This document shows, one piece after another, positions 46,001 to 58,000 of a stretch of DNA of 64,000 nucleotides (within the stretch, counting starts at the first letter, position 1; each line of letters opens with the position of its first letter). This DNA is from Yamagishiella unicocca (Eukaryota; Chlorophyta; Chlorophyceae; Chlamydomonadales; Volvocaceae): contig BDSL01000121.1 of the NCBI GenBank assembly GCA_003116995.1, forward strand, positions 62,001-126,000, read 5' to 3'. The notes below the pieces were generated by a model. It saw only the letters and a list, made by a program, of their open reading frames with translations, did no database searches and was not told the DNA's origin. The position numbers were made by a program, and so were the translations under genes.

Positions 46001-49000
46001 CGTCGACGGAAATGCGGCAATCCGGGTCGAAGTCGAACCGCATGGACCCCGGTCGGCTGAGCTCCTCGCAGCTGTCGCCCGCCTGGTAAGAAGGCCTTGC
46101 TTTTTCGACCCAAAAGTTAATAGCGGCGATTCACACGAACCTGTAGCAGATTGGAACGCTGCCGCCCTCTTCCTTTTGCAACTGATGCCCGGCGACTCGC
46201 CCTCGCCGTCGCGGCCGGAGCGCTGGGCCCTTACGTAACTTGCTTACCCGATTTTGCATATGGCATCCATACGCGGGCCTGTGACTTAGGTCACGGCGAC
46301 TGTCTTGCAGCCCTCGGGCCTGGGGTCGCCGGGAACGGTGTTCATTGCTTGGGTTGATCAGTACTGCACCGCAGACGCATTCCCACAAGCATTACAACGG
46401 CATCATCACCGGCACGTAGGCACAGTCGTATGGCTGCGCGGTGCAGAAACCCTGTTGGTGTTGTGGGCGGGATGACGGCTGGGACCGGGTTGGGCCGGCA
46501 GGTGGCCCAGCGGTATGATGCCTGCCGCGCCCCAAGCTAGGTCGCTCGATTGAGGGACAGCGGGTTCACCCAGAATGGGCTTACGCCGTACCTCTGTCCT
46601 GGGTGGCCGAGGCTCTGGGCGGCCGGGAGCCGGGGGAGGCTTGAGCCTGCTCCCGCCCAGACACTGCCGATGGCTCTGCGCATACGCCACGATGGCCTCA
46701 TGCACGTAAAACCCATATACACAGCCATTGCACGACCGCACGTCCAATCTGTCCCCATCCCATTGGGCAGGCGGCGGCTAAGAAGGTAGATGTGACGGTG
46801 CGGCCCTTGCTGCTGCCGGCGGCGGTGGAGCTGGTGGACCTGCCTGCACTGCCCTCCGAAACCGTGCTGTTGGAGCTGGTGCTGCACCTGCGGCGGGCCT
46901 TATGGTCGTACAGCGAGCGTGATGTGCGGGCGTGGATGCAGCGGGAGCGCCGGGCTGCGGTGACGGTGCTGGGCGCCATCATCCCTATGGGTCAGTAGCT
47001 CAGTATCTGGGGTGGATGGGTCAGCGTGGCTGTATGGTCGTTTAGGGTTTCGCGGCGAGGCGCGCCCTAGCATCAATGCGGGACCTCATCTGGGTGGGGC
47101 CGGGATGCGGCTTTGGGAAAAGCACGGTCGTGTGCGGCTTGCGGGTAATCTCTTGGCGCAATGGAAACGCACGGTCGTGTGTGGCTTTGGGAAAAGTACG
47201 GCTTTGGGAAACGCACGGTCGTGTGCGGTGATGGCATCTTGGCTTGCGGGTAATCTCTTGGCGCAATGGAGACGGTGTTGCCCCTGGCCCCCATCCCCAC
47301 CGGACGGCTATTTCGGCCGGTCTTTGGGTGCGCAGGCGCTGCGGGCGCTGAGGACGGCAGCGGGCTCGGGCATTCCCTTCCGCCCGACGCGGCGCAGTGC
47401 GACACGGAGCTGGTCCGTAAGGCGGTGGAGGAGCTGCTGGAGGTGCAGCCACCCGGGGGGGACCGGGAACGGTACAGGTGCGCGCCGAGCTGGGGTTCCG
47501 GGAGGGCTGGTGTTGAAGGGGTGGAGGTGGGCCGTGGGGAAAGGTTCACGAAGGAGTGGGAGCTGTTGTGAGGGATGGGGTGAAACGCCAGGGGCCTGGT
47601 GGGGTACGGTCGGTAGCGGATGCCAGTACGGCACCACAAAATCAGTATGCGCAAGCCGTAGCTTCGGAGCCTCCGGGAGGGTCGCGGTTTCGGGGATTCC
47701 GCTGAGAAAAAGGGTAGCTGTCCTGTGCTGGCCAACCGGTGGCTCCTGGCGCCTTAGACTGACTTGCCTCGAAACCCTGGGCCCCATTCCATCCCGCACA
47801 CCTTGCCACGGCACCGCGGCTCCGGAACCACAGCCTCATCTCCTGCTTCCGGGAGCTTCCAAGCGTGACGCAGCAGCAGGACGAGCAGCAGCGCCGCGGA
47901 CCGCAGCCTCAGCTTGGAGAGGCGACCCATGTGTCACCGATCCTGGATCTGCCGTACGAAGTGCTGCAGTGCATCATGTCGCGACTGGCGCCCCTGGACC
48001 TGGCGCGGCTCCGAGCCACGTGCACCAACCTGGCGGACGCGGGGGGGGCGGGCGACGCGGTGCCCGGGGTGCGGCTGACGCTGTTCCCGCACCAGGTGGG
48101 AGGCCGCCAGAGGATGGGGTCGAGGGCTGAACCTGAGGGCATACAGTGGAGGAAAGGCAATTGATGGTGTTGGAAGGGCGTTTCGAACGGGCGGCGCTGG
48201 GGTGGGGTAGGTTCAGGAGGTTCGGCTGGAGCGGATCCTGCATCAGGGCGTGGAGCGGGGTCAAGGACTCGGGGGTGCCTGGGTGGGTGGGTGGTGCCTG
48301 GGTGGGTGGGTGGGTGCCTGGGTGGGTGCCTGGGTGGCTGGGTGGGCGACTGGGTGGGTGCGCGCATTCGTTGCACCAATGTTGCGCTGCTGACGCGGCA
48401 TGTGTCTTTCTCACCACCGCCGCGGCGCCGCGTGTGCCGTACCGCGCCTTGCAGCGTGCGGCCATCTGCTGGATGATCCGCCGCGAGAAGGGGCGGACCC
48501 ACGGGTCGGTCCGCAAGGGCCAGCACAGGCGGGATCAGGACCAGGGCCAGGGGCTGGACCAAAAGGATCGCCAGCAGCAGCCACCCTCGCGCCACCCGAT
48601 GTTCATGGAGCTGGTGGAGGGGCGGCTCTGGGCGGACATCGGCACCGGCGAGCTGAGGACCGAGCGGCCCCCGCAGCTGCCGGAAGTGAGGGGCGGCTTC
48701 TTCTGTGACGAGCCGGTACGCGAGTGCCTGGGCCCCCCATGGGATGGAGAGGAAAGCTCGAACCGAAATGGCAGAGGGGTGGATGTTAGGGTTGGTGGTG
48801 GCTAAGGGTTGGTAGTGGCTGCAGGGGGCCCATGCGGTGACGCGATAGCATTTGAGGCGGTGTGTTTTGACACGGTAGTTATAGCTATGCGTCTGGGCCT
48901 GCTGAATGGCGTTTCGTGTGACGTTCGTGCGGCAGGGCAGGGTTCCTGGGCGTGCGCGAGCCCTATTACCGTGCGCTGCTGCTCCTGAGGCCCCAGCCGC

Positions 49001-52000
49001 CGCCGACCGCTCGCCCACAGGGCCTAGGCAAGACCGTCACCGCGCTCTCCCTGGTGCTCAAGACTCTGGGGCAGCTGCCAGCGCCGCCGCCGGGCGCTGC
49101 GGTGGACTGGGTGCGGAACATGGCGGGCAAGCGCGTCGGCTTCTACACGACCGGCCCTGCCGGCCGCGGCGGAGGCGCCGCCAGCCGCAGCAGCAGCGGG
49201 GCAGCTGCCGGGGCCGCGGGGACGCCGTCCACTGCATCGGCCTCACCAGGACGTAGGGCGGTGCGCGGCAGCCCTGCGGCGGCGGCGCCGTTGCCAAAGC
49301 AGGAGGAGCAGCAGGAGCAGACAGGTGCCGAGCGGTCGGCGGCGGCTGGGGCCTCAGGCGCAGGGGCCTCAGGCGCAGGGGCCTCGCCTCCGGCCTTGCG
49401 CCGCTCGGGGCGATTCAGCGGGGTCGCGCTGGCGCAAGGGCAGGCGTCGCCGGTCGCGGCGGGTGCAGCCAGCGGGCCCGCTGCGGCTCGGGCTGCGGGG
49501 CTGGTCAAGAGGGAGGGGTGCCTTGGAGTGAAAGCGGGCGCGGCCATGACCCGTGGTTCGGCTGCTGCGGCGGCGGCGGCGGCGCCGGTGGCGGCGGCGG
49601 TAGCATGCGGTGAGGCCGCCGCCCCCAAGGTGCCCTCCAGAAAGCGTGTGCGGTTCGCGGCTGCTGGAGAGGGGTCCGACTCCGACGGAGGCGCGGCGGG
49701 GACTTCAGTCGTCAAGGCCGGGCCCCCTTGCAAGGACCTCTCCGCAGCAGTAGCGGCGGCGGCAGCGACGGCAGTGGTTTCGGAGCGCTCGGCACGGCAG
49801 AGTCCTTGCCGGCGAGGGACGCGGGCAAGCCAGGAGGCGGCGGCGGTGTTGGACTGGGAGCCGAAGTCCCCTCGGGGCGGGGTCCAGCCAAAGAGTCCGC
49901 GGCAGCGGCAGCCGAAGCGCAAGAGTCCCAAGCGCAGTGGCGGCGGCAAGCGGCGGAGGCGCTCGGCGGCAGGCTTTGAATCGTCGGACAGCGACGGCGA
50001 CGGTGGTGACGAGGAGGACGGCGGCGGCGAGACCAGCGGCAGCGAAGGCGAGGCAAGCGGCAAGGCTGGGGCGGAGGCAGCAGCCGCGGATGGCGGCGGC
50101 GGCGAGGAGCCGGACGAGCTGTGGGTGCAGTGCGAGCAGTGCCACATCTGGAGGAAGCTGCCTGACGGCACACCGGTGGGTGCGATGAATGGTTCCAGGG
50201 TTCGTGAAGGTCTTCGATCTTCCCCCGGCCGCCCCACTCGTCTTCCTGACCTGGAACGACGGCATGCCACCAGGAGCAACGAACCTCTCGTCACCTGCAC
50301 CCCCGCGTTGCTCCCCCGCACCCCACCGCCCTCAGGTGTCCGATTCCGACCCGTGGTTCTGCCACATGCACCCCATGTCTGACATGGCCACCTGCGCGGC
50401 GCCCCGGGAGGGCTTCGCAGCGGACTCGGAGTTTGATTCAGCGCCAGGATACCTGCGCCCGGGTGGGTGGGTGGGGGGGTGGGGGGTTGCAAGGAAAACC
50501 CGTGGGTGGGTGAGTGGGTGGGTGGGTTCGAGGAAGACCCGTGGATGCCCGAAAAACCCTTTTAGGACAGACGTGGGTGGGTGGGTGAGTGGGTAGCAAG
50601 GAACACCCGTGGGTGGATGGGTGAGAGGGACGGGGCGGCGCGAGGAGGAGGACACGCTGGGACACCCACGTGGGTCACAGGGCCCAGGGGCCTCGTGCAT
50701 GGGTCGCATCAAATGTGCAAAACGAACGGTTTTGAGCCCGGCGTCAACCATGGTACTATTGATGGTACTATTGATACCATGGTATAAGCTACGTTTTAGA
50801 GCCGCAGCCCTTCCCGCCCTACCCCCAGCACATCCCTCAGTTGTCTTGCCTGCTACCGGACTGCCTGCTGCGCCGAACCGCAGGCGACGCTCCTGGCAGC
50901 CCCCAGAACGCGGACTTCTTCGAGACCACGCTGCGCGCCGTTATCGGCCGCATGCGGGGCCATTACAGCTTCGTGCACGCGTTGCGGTGGGTGCGCCGGT
51001 GGTGTTACTGCTGTTGTTGCAATTGGGGGTGCTACTGCTGTTGTTGCAGTTGGGGGCTCAAGATGCCAGGGTGGGTCCCGCACCCACGTCCAGCCCCCCC
51101 CGTTGCGGGCTTCCTAGCTCCGTAGCCACCCCCCATAGCTTCCTAACTTCCTAGCCACCCCCTATAGCTAACCAACGCTACACTGCGAAACGCTGTGCCC
51201 GCTTACTGATGCCATATCATGGGCCGTCCCCCGCCTACCGACGGGTTTCAACTCGTACCCCCGCTTTTCACAGGTCTCGACTCGTACCCCCACCTATACA
51301 CGGGCTTCCTCTCATACCCCCGCGTTCCCACGGGTTTCCTCTCATACCCCCGCCTACCTCTCATACCCCCGGCTGCCCCAGCTGGCTGACGAGGCTCGAC
51401 CCCGCCAAGCTGGACTCCAAGGGCGCTGGCGTCATGCTCCCCACGGAGGTACGCATCATCAGCCCCAGCTACGAAACCGTGTTCAGGGCTCTGGAGCTGC
51501 TGCCCATGGCTAACGGCGGCGGCAAGTCGCCGCGCGGTGCCCCAGCTGCGGCGCGCGGCGGCCGCAAGGTGGCGGCGGCCGCGCCGCTGTCGGCGCTGCA
51601 CACGTGGCGCGCGGCGCCGTACATGAGGAGGCTGTTGCTTGACACGCAGGTGGGCCCTATACCCCTTGACATCGGCGTGTGGGGTCTATGGAAAGGGCTT
51701 CGGGGCCACCCCACCCCGGTTTGTAACCCCGGTTCGCGTGGGTGGCTGGTTGCACCTGGGTCGTTGCCTGACACATTGCCGCACTAGGAGCGTGGCGTAC
51801 GGCTGGTCGTGGAGGTCGGATGCCAAGTGCCTACTCCTGCAGCCTCAGTTGGGCTGGACCTCCAGCAACACACGTCTTCATGGACCGGAATGGGCCGCCA
51901 GCAGCGGCGTCAGCAGCCTGGCCCCACGCCCCAGGGATGCCGCAACCTACGCGCACAGGCCGCTTTTGTCGGTGCTCTGACTCGGCCTCCCCGCCCGCTT

Positions 52001-55000
52001 CCCCGCCTCCCCGCCCGCTTCCCCGCATACGCCCTACCTAAGGCGCTGGCGCAGGCGGTGGCGGCCCTCACTTCGTCCCAGCCCAGCCCCACTCGGATCT
52101 ACCTCTCCGCAGCCACGCTGGTGGTGTTGCCGTCCACAATCATCGACCACTGGCTTCTGCAAATACGGGTAGGGGGGACCTGGTTCCGGAGGTTGTGTAC
52201 GGCAGCGTGCAGTCTGGTGGAGTGGTTTGCGGCGCCAGCCAGCCCGCCCGCCAGCAACGTCTAGGCTTCGCAAGGCGCAAATGCAACCCAAACCCTTAAA
52301 CCCTTCTCCCCCGCCGAACGGGTCATGTCGCCCCCTCCTGACAGACGCACGTCGAGCGCGGCACGCTTCGTGTCTGTGTTTTGGACCGCCTGGACGCTAA
52401 GGCCGCACCATCTCCCGCGGAGCTGGCGTGGGAGTACGACATCGTCATCACGACTTTCAACCGCCTGAGCTTCGGCAAAGCCGGCTTTAATGGGGAGGGC
52501 CAGAGCGCCCTGTCCCAGGTGCTGACGCGGGTGAGCGACCATTTAAAGTTGGAGGAACCGTCTGTAGTTGGGAAGGGCATCAGCTGTGGATCAGTCTTGA
52601 ACGGTGGAGTGATGCCTCGTCAAGGGCCTTTGTGCAAGTCTCCAAGTGTGGACACTCTAAATCTCGCCCCATTCTTTAAAGTTCCATTTGACAAAAACAC
52701 ATTTCATGCACTAGCCGAGAATCGAACTCGGGTCTGGTCCGTGGCAAGGACCTATGCTACCACTATACCACTAGTGCCTGTATGACTAATTTGGGTTGTA
52801 CTTGATTAGGTCGTACGTGAGCCGTACGGAGCGGGTCCCATGTCAAGGACCCGCTCCGTAATTTTGGGGTGGGTAGCTTAGCTGCTAAAGCCCGGCCTTA
52901 ATCGGCAGGAGATCCAGAGTTCAAGTCCTGGCCCCCCCACCCAAACCGCCACCCATTTCCGGGGGGGTAAACGGAAGTACTGGCACGGGGACCTGCGACT
53001 TCCGTAACAGGGGCGTGTATGGCCCTGCCAACCGGGTGAGAGCCCCGGACCCCAACCCAACAAATTTTTGGGGGGTTCGTCTAATTGGTTAAGACACTGG
53101 CATTCTGTCCAGAGATCGGTGGTTCGATTCCCCGGCCCCTCCCCGGTAGTTACCGGGTGCCCCACTTGTGGGCAAGTAGGTTTGTGGTTGAACCTGCTGG
53201 TCGAGGTTGTCGTTGATGGGGGTGGAGATACAGAGCTTATGACACGGTCAGGTGTCGTACCCCAGCGTCGGGGTCCTGTAACGCAAGGAATTTTTTTTTT
53301 AAATGTCAAGGACCGTACGCGGTCTCTCTCTCTCTCTCTCTCAAGGAGATCATCGGCTCCCCGGCCCCACCCTCCCTGCTGCTATGCGTTCTGGCCTCCT
53401 TGCTAAGTTCTGGGCCTTGCTGCGGGACTTTGCGGGCTTGGGTTTGCCCCGCAAGGACTGGGGTGACGTGGGGGTGGACCACCCATTTTTGTTCGTAACC
53501 GGGGGTCGGCTCATGTGCGCCGTGCCGCCCTAGCTAGCCTGCCTTGGCTGCTGTTTGTTCTTTCGTTCTTTCTTTCCTGGTGCCACCTTTGCTGGTTCGA
53601 GATACGAGTGGTGCGGGTGATGGGCAGGTGAGCCAATGGGGGCTTTTGTGGTGGTTTTGACGCGTAAGGGTGGCCTGCATGGGGCCGTGTCCTGCCGTCG
53701 CTTGTGCTGACTTTGCATGATGCTGTTTGCCTGCTGTTGCCCGTACCCGACCTTGGTTCCGTGTCTCTTCCGCAGTGCTTTCCCGCCGGGATAAGGGCGG
53801 GTGCCGCCTGTCGTGCGGCCACTGTAACGCGGTCTCTCTCTCTCAAGGCCTCAGCCCTGGCCTTTCCGCCGCCATCCCCCTCGAGCAGTCCGCCTTCCTC
53901 CCCGGCCGCTCCATTGGCGCCAACACCCGCTTCCTTCGCTGCCTCCCCCCCCTCCTACACCAGCAGCAACGGAGTGCTCTCATCGCCTTCTTGGATTTCG
54001 CCAAAGCCTACGACACCATTGACCGCTCCTTCCTCTTTGCTGTCATGGAGCGCATGGGTGTTGGGGCCGGTTTCCTGGGATGGACGCAGCTCCTGTTGGG
54101 CCGTACAGTGGCCATGGCGTCCGTCAACGGCTACATCTCCCGCTCTGTCCCTATCCGGGCCGGCGTCCGGCAGGGCTGTCCCCTTGCCCCGCTCCTATAC
54201 CTCTTCGTGGCCCACGCCCTCCTCTGCTGGCTGAAGCGGCACGGTGTTGGCGTGCCGCTGGCCCCGGCGGACCCGGCCAGCCTGATTACCGGCGTGCAGT
54301 TTGCTGATGATGCCCAAGTCGCGCTCCCAGATGCAGCTGCAGTACCGCCATTTATCGCCCTCATGGCCGCGTTTGCCCGCGCCTCTGGCCAGCACCTGAA
54401 TCCCTCCAAGGTCGAGCTGCTGTGGGCTGGTCGCCAGGTGGCGCCGGCGCTCGCCGCCCCGGCTGCCGTCCTTGCCGCTGCGGTGGCGGCCGTCGCCGCC
54501 CCTGCCGCCGCGTGGACCGCTGCGGGCGGTGCCGCCGCTTCACCCGCCGCCCCGAGCGCCGCTGCTGCCGAGGCGCCGGTGGAGGCCGCCCCGGCAGGCG
54601 CTGGCGCCGCCGCCGTACCTCCTGACGCCCCGGCCGCCGCCGCTGCTGCCGCTGCGCCGGTGGCTGCCGCCCTGGCCGCCGCTGCTGCTGCCCCGCAGGC
54701 GGCTGCCGCCCCGGCCGCCGCGGCTGCCGTGGCGCCGGCGGCTGCCGTCCTGGTCGCAGTGGCCGCCGAGGCGCTGGCGACCGCCGGTCCGGCTGCCGCC
54801 GGTGGTGCTCCTGGGGCGGCCGCGGGTGCCGCGGCCCCCACGGTGCTGACGACCGCAGCCCCGGCCGCCGCTGGCGCCGCCGCAGCGTCTCCCACGCCTC
54901 CTGACGCCCCAGCCGTCGCGGCCGTCACTGCCGCCCCCACTGCCCCGGCCGCCCCAGCCGCTCCAGCCGCCCCAGCCGCCCCTGCTGGCGCCGCCAGCTC

Positions 55001-58000
55001 CCCCGTCGCCCGTCACCCGCCTCGCCTGGCGCGCCCACCAGGGCTGGCTCGCCGCGGTCGTCGGCGTCGTGGCCGCGGTGCTGCAGCTGTCGTGGTCGTG
55101 GGCGCCCTCGCCGCAGCCGCTGGCGCCCTGGCCGCCCCGTCGCCATCCCTTGCCGCCACCGCTCCCGGGGTGCCTCGCCCCTCCCCTTCTCCCCCGCCCC
55201 CTGCCCTCGCTGGCCTTCGGATCGTGCCCGCTGCGGTGGCGCTGGGCATCCCCTTCACCAATCCGCCTGCCGCCCCCGTCCTCGATTGGGCGTCACGGAT
55301 GTCGGAGGCCCGCCGCCGTCTCCAAAAGATCTCCCGCATGGCTCTGTCGATGTTCGGCCGTGCCACTGCGGCTGCAGCTTATGCTCTCCATATGGCGACG
55401 TACCACATGGAGCACTCGGGGCTGCCGCCGGCGGAGGTCCTTGCTGGCATCATGGCCCTTGTCGCAAAGCTGGTGGATCGGGAGCTAGGCCCTGATGACG
55501 CCCAGCGCCGTTTCACTGGTGTCCCCCTCCGCCTGCTCTCCGGTCATCCCACCATCGGCGGCTTCGGTGTACTGCCCCTTCGGCTGCATGTCCTCAGCCG
55601 GCATGCCAAGTGGAGCCTGACGGTCGCCCGCTCCGCGCTGCAGCCCCCGGCTGCCCGCGCGCCGTGGGTCCGGATTGCGGTCTCCTTCCTCTCTACCCTC
55701 CACCCTGCCTTCCGCCCGCTGGCCGTCACCACAGCTCGCCCGGATGGCCCGTGGCTCGGCGCCCCCTTAAGCTTGCCCCCGGACATCCACCGGCTTGCCA
55801 CGAGCCTCGGTCACCTCCCCCCCCTGTCTGACGTAGCGGACCCCCCCCTGGAGCCGGGCGTCTGGTGCTTCAACGCGCCGCTGTGGGGCAACCCGCTCCT
55901 GCCCAACGCGGGGGCGCCGGGCCGGCGGCCGGGGTTGGAGGCTATCCATGGCCCCCTCACCATGTGCCGCCGCCTGCTGACCGTCGGCGACGCCGTCCGG
56001 GTGCAGGACGCTATGACCGCGTTTGAGGTGGAGCGCGCCCATGCCCTGGCGACGACGCCGGGCATGGCCATCTTCAGCCGGCTGGCTGAGCGCTGGACGA
56101 CGCTCGTACGGCACGAGCTGGCGCCCTCCGAGCTGGCCATGGGTGCGCTCCAAGATCGCATCGCGGCGCGGGCTGCGGTGGCCGCTCTCCTTTCTGACAT
56201 CTCGCCCGCATGGCTCGCTGCTGCTCGCCTGGCGCCCGATGGCCCCGCCCCGCCGTCGCCTGACGAGGTGGATGCTCTCCTCCTTGCTCGCCTGGGGTGG
56301 CGGCTGGGTGTGGACGCCGTGCTGCCCCTCACCTCCTTCACCGTCAAGCTGGGCACCCTGCTCCAGGCGGCGGAACTGGAGCGCCCCAGGCAGGCCTGTC
56401 ATGCGGCGTATGTGCGGGAGGCGCTCGGGCTGTCCCCTGCTGTGGCTGCCACGCCCGAGGCGGCCCTTGTGGCGTTACGCGCGGTATGGCGGCGGTTGTG
56501 GAAGCGTCTTAAGTGGGAGCCGCGGTGGAAGGAGGTCCTCTGGCGGCTGGCGGTTGACGGGGTGCCCATGCCGGGCTCCTCTCACCTCCCGCTGGTCCCA
56601 CCCGAACCGTGTGCTTGCGGCTGTTACCCCGCTGCAGCGGGTGTGGCCGAGTCGCCGCGCTTGCATCACTTTTGGTCTTGCCCCCTCGTCCGCCCGCTCT
56701 GGGATGAACTGGAAGTCTGCTGTGGGTGCGGGGTCACGCGTGAGCATGTGTGGTTGTGTGTGTCGCCGGATCCGACCACTGTGCTGCAGTGTGTGTGGGA
56801 TGTGGTGGCGTTGGCGGCGCTCAACGCGATGGAGTGGGCGCGCCGGTACATACACTCTCATCGGCTCTCCGGCACCACCCTCCCTGCTGCTCTGCGTTCT
56901 GGCCTCCTTGCTAAGTTCTGGGCCTTGCTGCGGGACTTTGCGGGCTTGGGTTTGCCCCGCAAGGACTGGGGTGACGTGGGGGTGGACCACCCATTTTTGT
57001 TCGTAACCGGGGGTCGGCTCATGTGCGCCGTGCCGCCCTAGCTAGCCTGCCTTGGATGCTGTTTGTTCTTTCGTTCTTTCTTTCCTGGTGCCACCTTTGC
57101 TGGTTCGAGATACGAGTGGTGCGGGTGATGGGCAGGTGAGCCAATGGGGGCTTTTGTGGTGGTTTTGACGCGTAAGGGTGGCCTGCATGGGGCCGTGTCC
57201 TGCCGTCGCTTGTGCTGACTTTGCATGATGCTGTTTGCCTGCTGTTGCCCGTACCCGACCTTGGTTCCGTGTCTCTTCCGCAGTGCTTTCCCGCCGGGAT
57301 AAGGGCGGGTGCCGCCTGTCGTGCGGCCACTGTAACGCGGTCTCTCTCTCTCTCAAGGAATTTTTTTTTTTTTTTTCGTACGCAGTGTACGGCAACCTTG
57401 TGAGCCCCAAGGAGCCAGAGCTTGGACGTGCGCCATGTAACGACTGCGGCCACGGCCGACGACAGCACCCGCCTTGTAGCTCGAACTGCAGCGAACGGCG
57501 ATGAAGGGCGCCACCGCTGCCCTGTCTCGCTGCGCTCATAGCGGGCCCCTCGACCCGTCACCTGCGTCCTATTACCCCCGCCCTCCTCCTCTGCGGCCTG
57601 GGCGCCCTACCCTCCTGTGTGGCCGTCCAGTAGCATGCGCGCGCGTTCCGAAGTATGAAGACTATGCACCAACTACATTTCCCCGTCGAGTTACCGGTTC
57701 TTTAATTGTAAAACCCCGCCCCACCCAGATCCACTGGCTGCGCATCTTCCTGGACGAGGGCCACCTGCTGGGGTCCTCCACCTCGATCACCAACAAGCTG
57801 CAGATGGCATGCGGGCTGCGGGCGGAGCGGCGCTGGGTCATGACGGGTGAGTAGCGAGGGAACACGTGGAGGCGAGGCACAGTAGGAGAGGAGAGAAGAA
57901 AGAAAAGAATGGGTGGGAGAGCCTTCCGCACCACTCCGGACGCACGGTAGGAGAGGCAAGAGGAAAGAGAGGGTGGATTCTGTACCACTCGCCCGTTGCC

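Larger units (their letters stand above)
52519..57728 (+). other. TE-laden intron of the SNF2 gene
   Basis: A 5.2-kb intron between the exon ending SALSQ and the exon starting IHWLRIFLDEGH, both in phase 0. It holds a minus-strand tRNA-Gly gene, a two-unit SINE and nested L1-type LINE copies, described separately. The other introns of this gene are mostly 100-600 bp. Confidence 0.9.

Noticed and set aside
47110..47290. Coding exon with repeated gggaaaagcacggtcgtgtg
   Set aside because: Imperfect tandem duplication lying in a SNF2-gene intron between phased exons.
52866..53142. Two further tRNA genes beside tRNA-Gly
   Set aside because: A/B boxes and T arms are present but the anticodon stems do not close; fits SINE heads better.
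53727..53848. Start of a 1104-codon frame upstream of the LINE RT
   Set aside because: The first 40 codons lie in the 3' UTR of the preceding LINE copy; true homology begins at the 5' truncation point near 53849.
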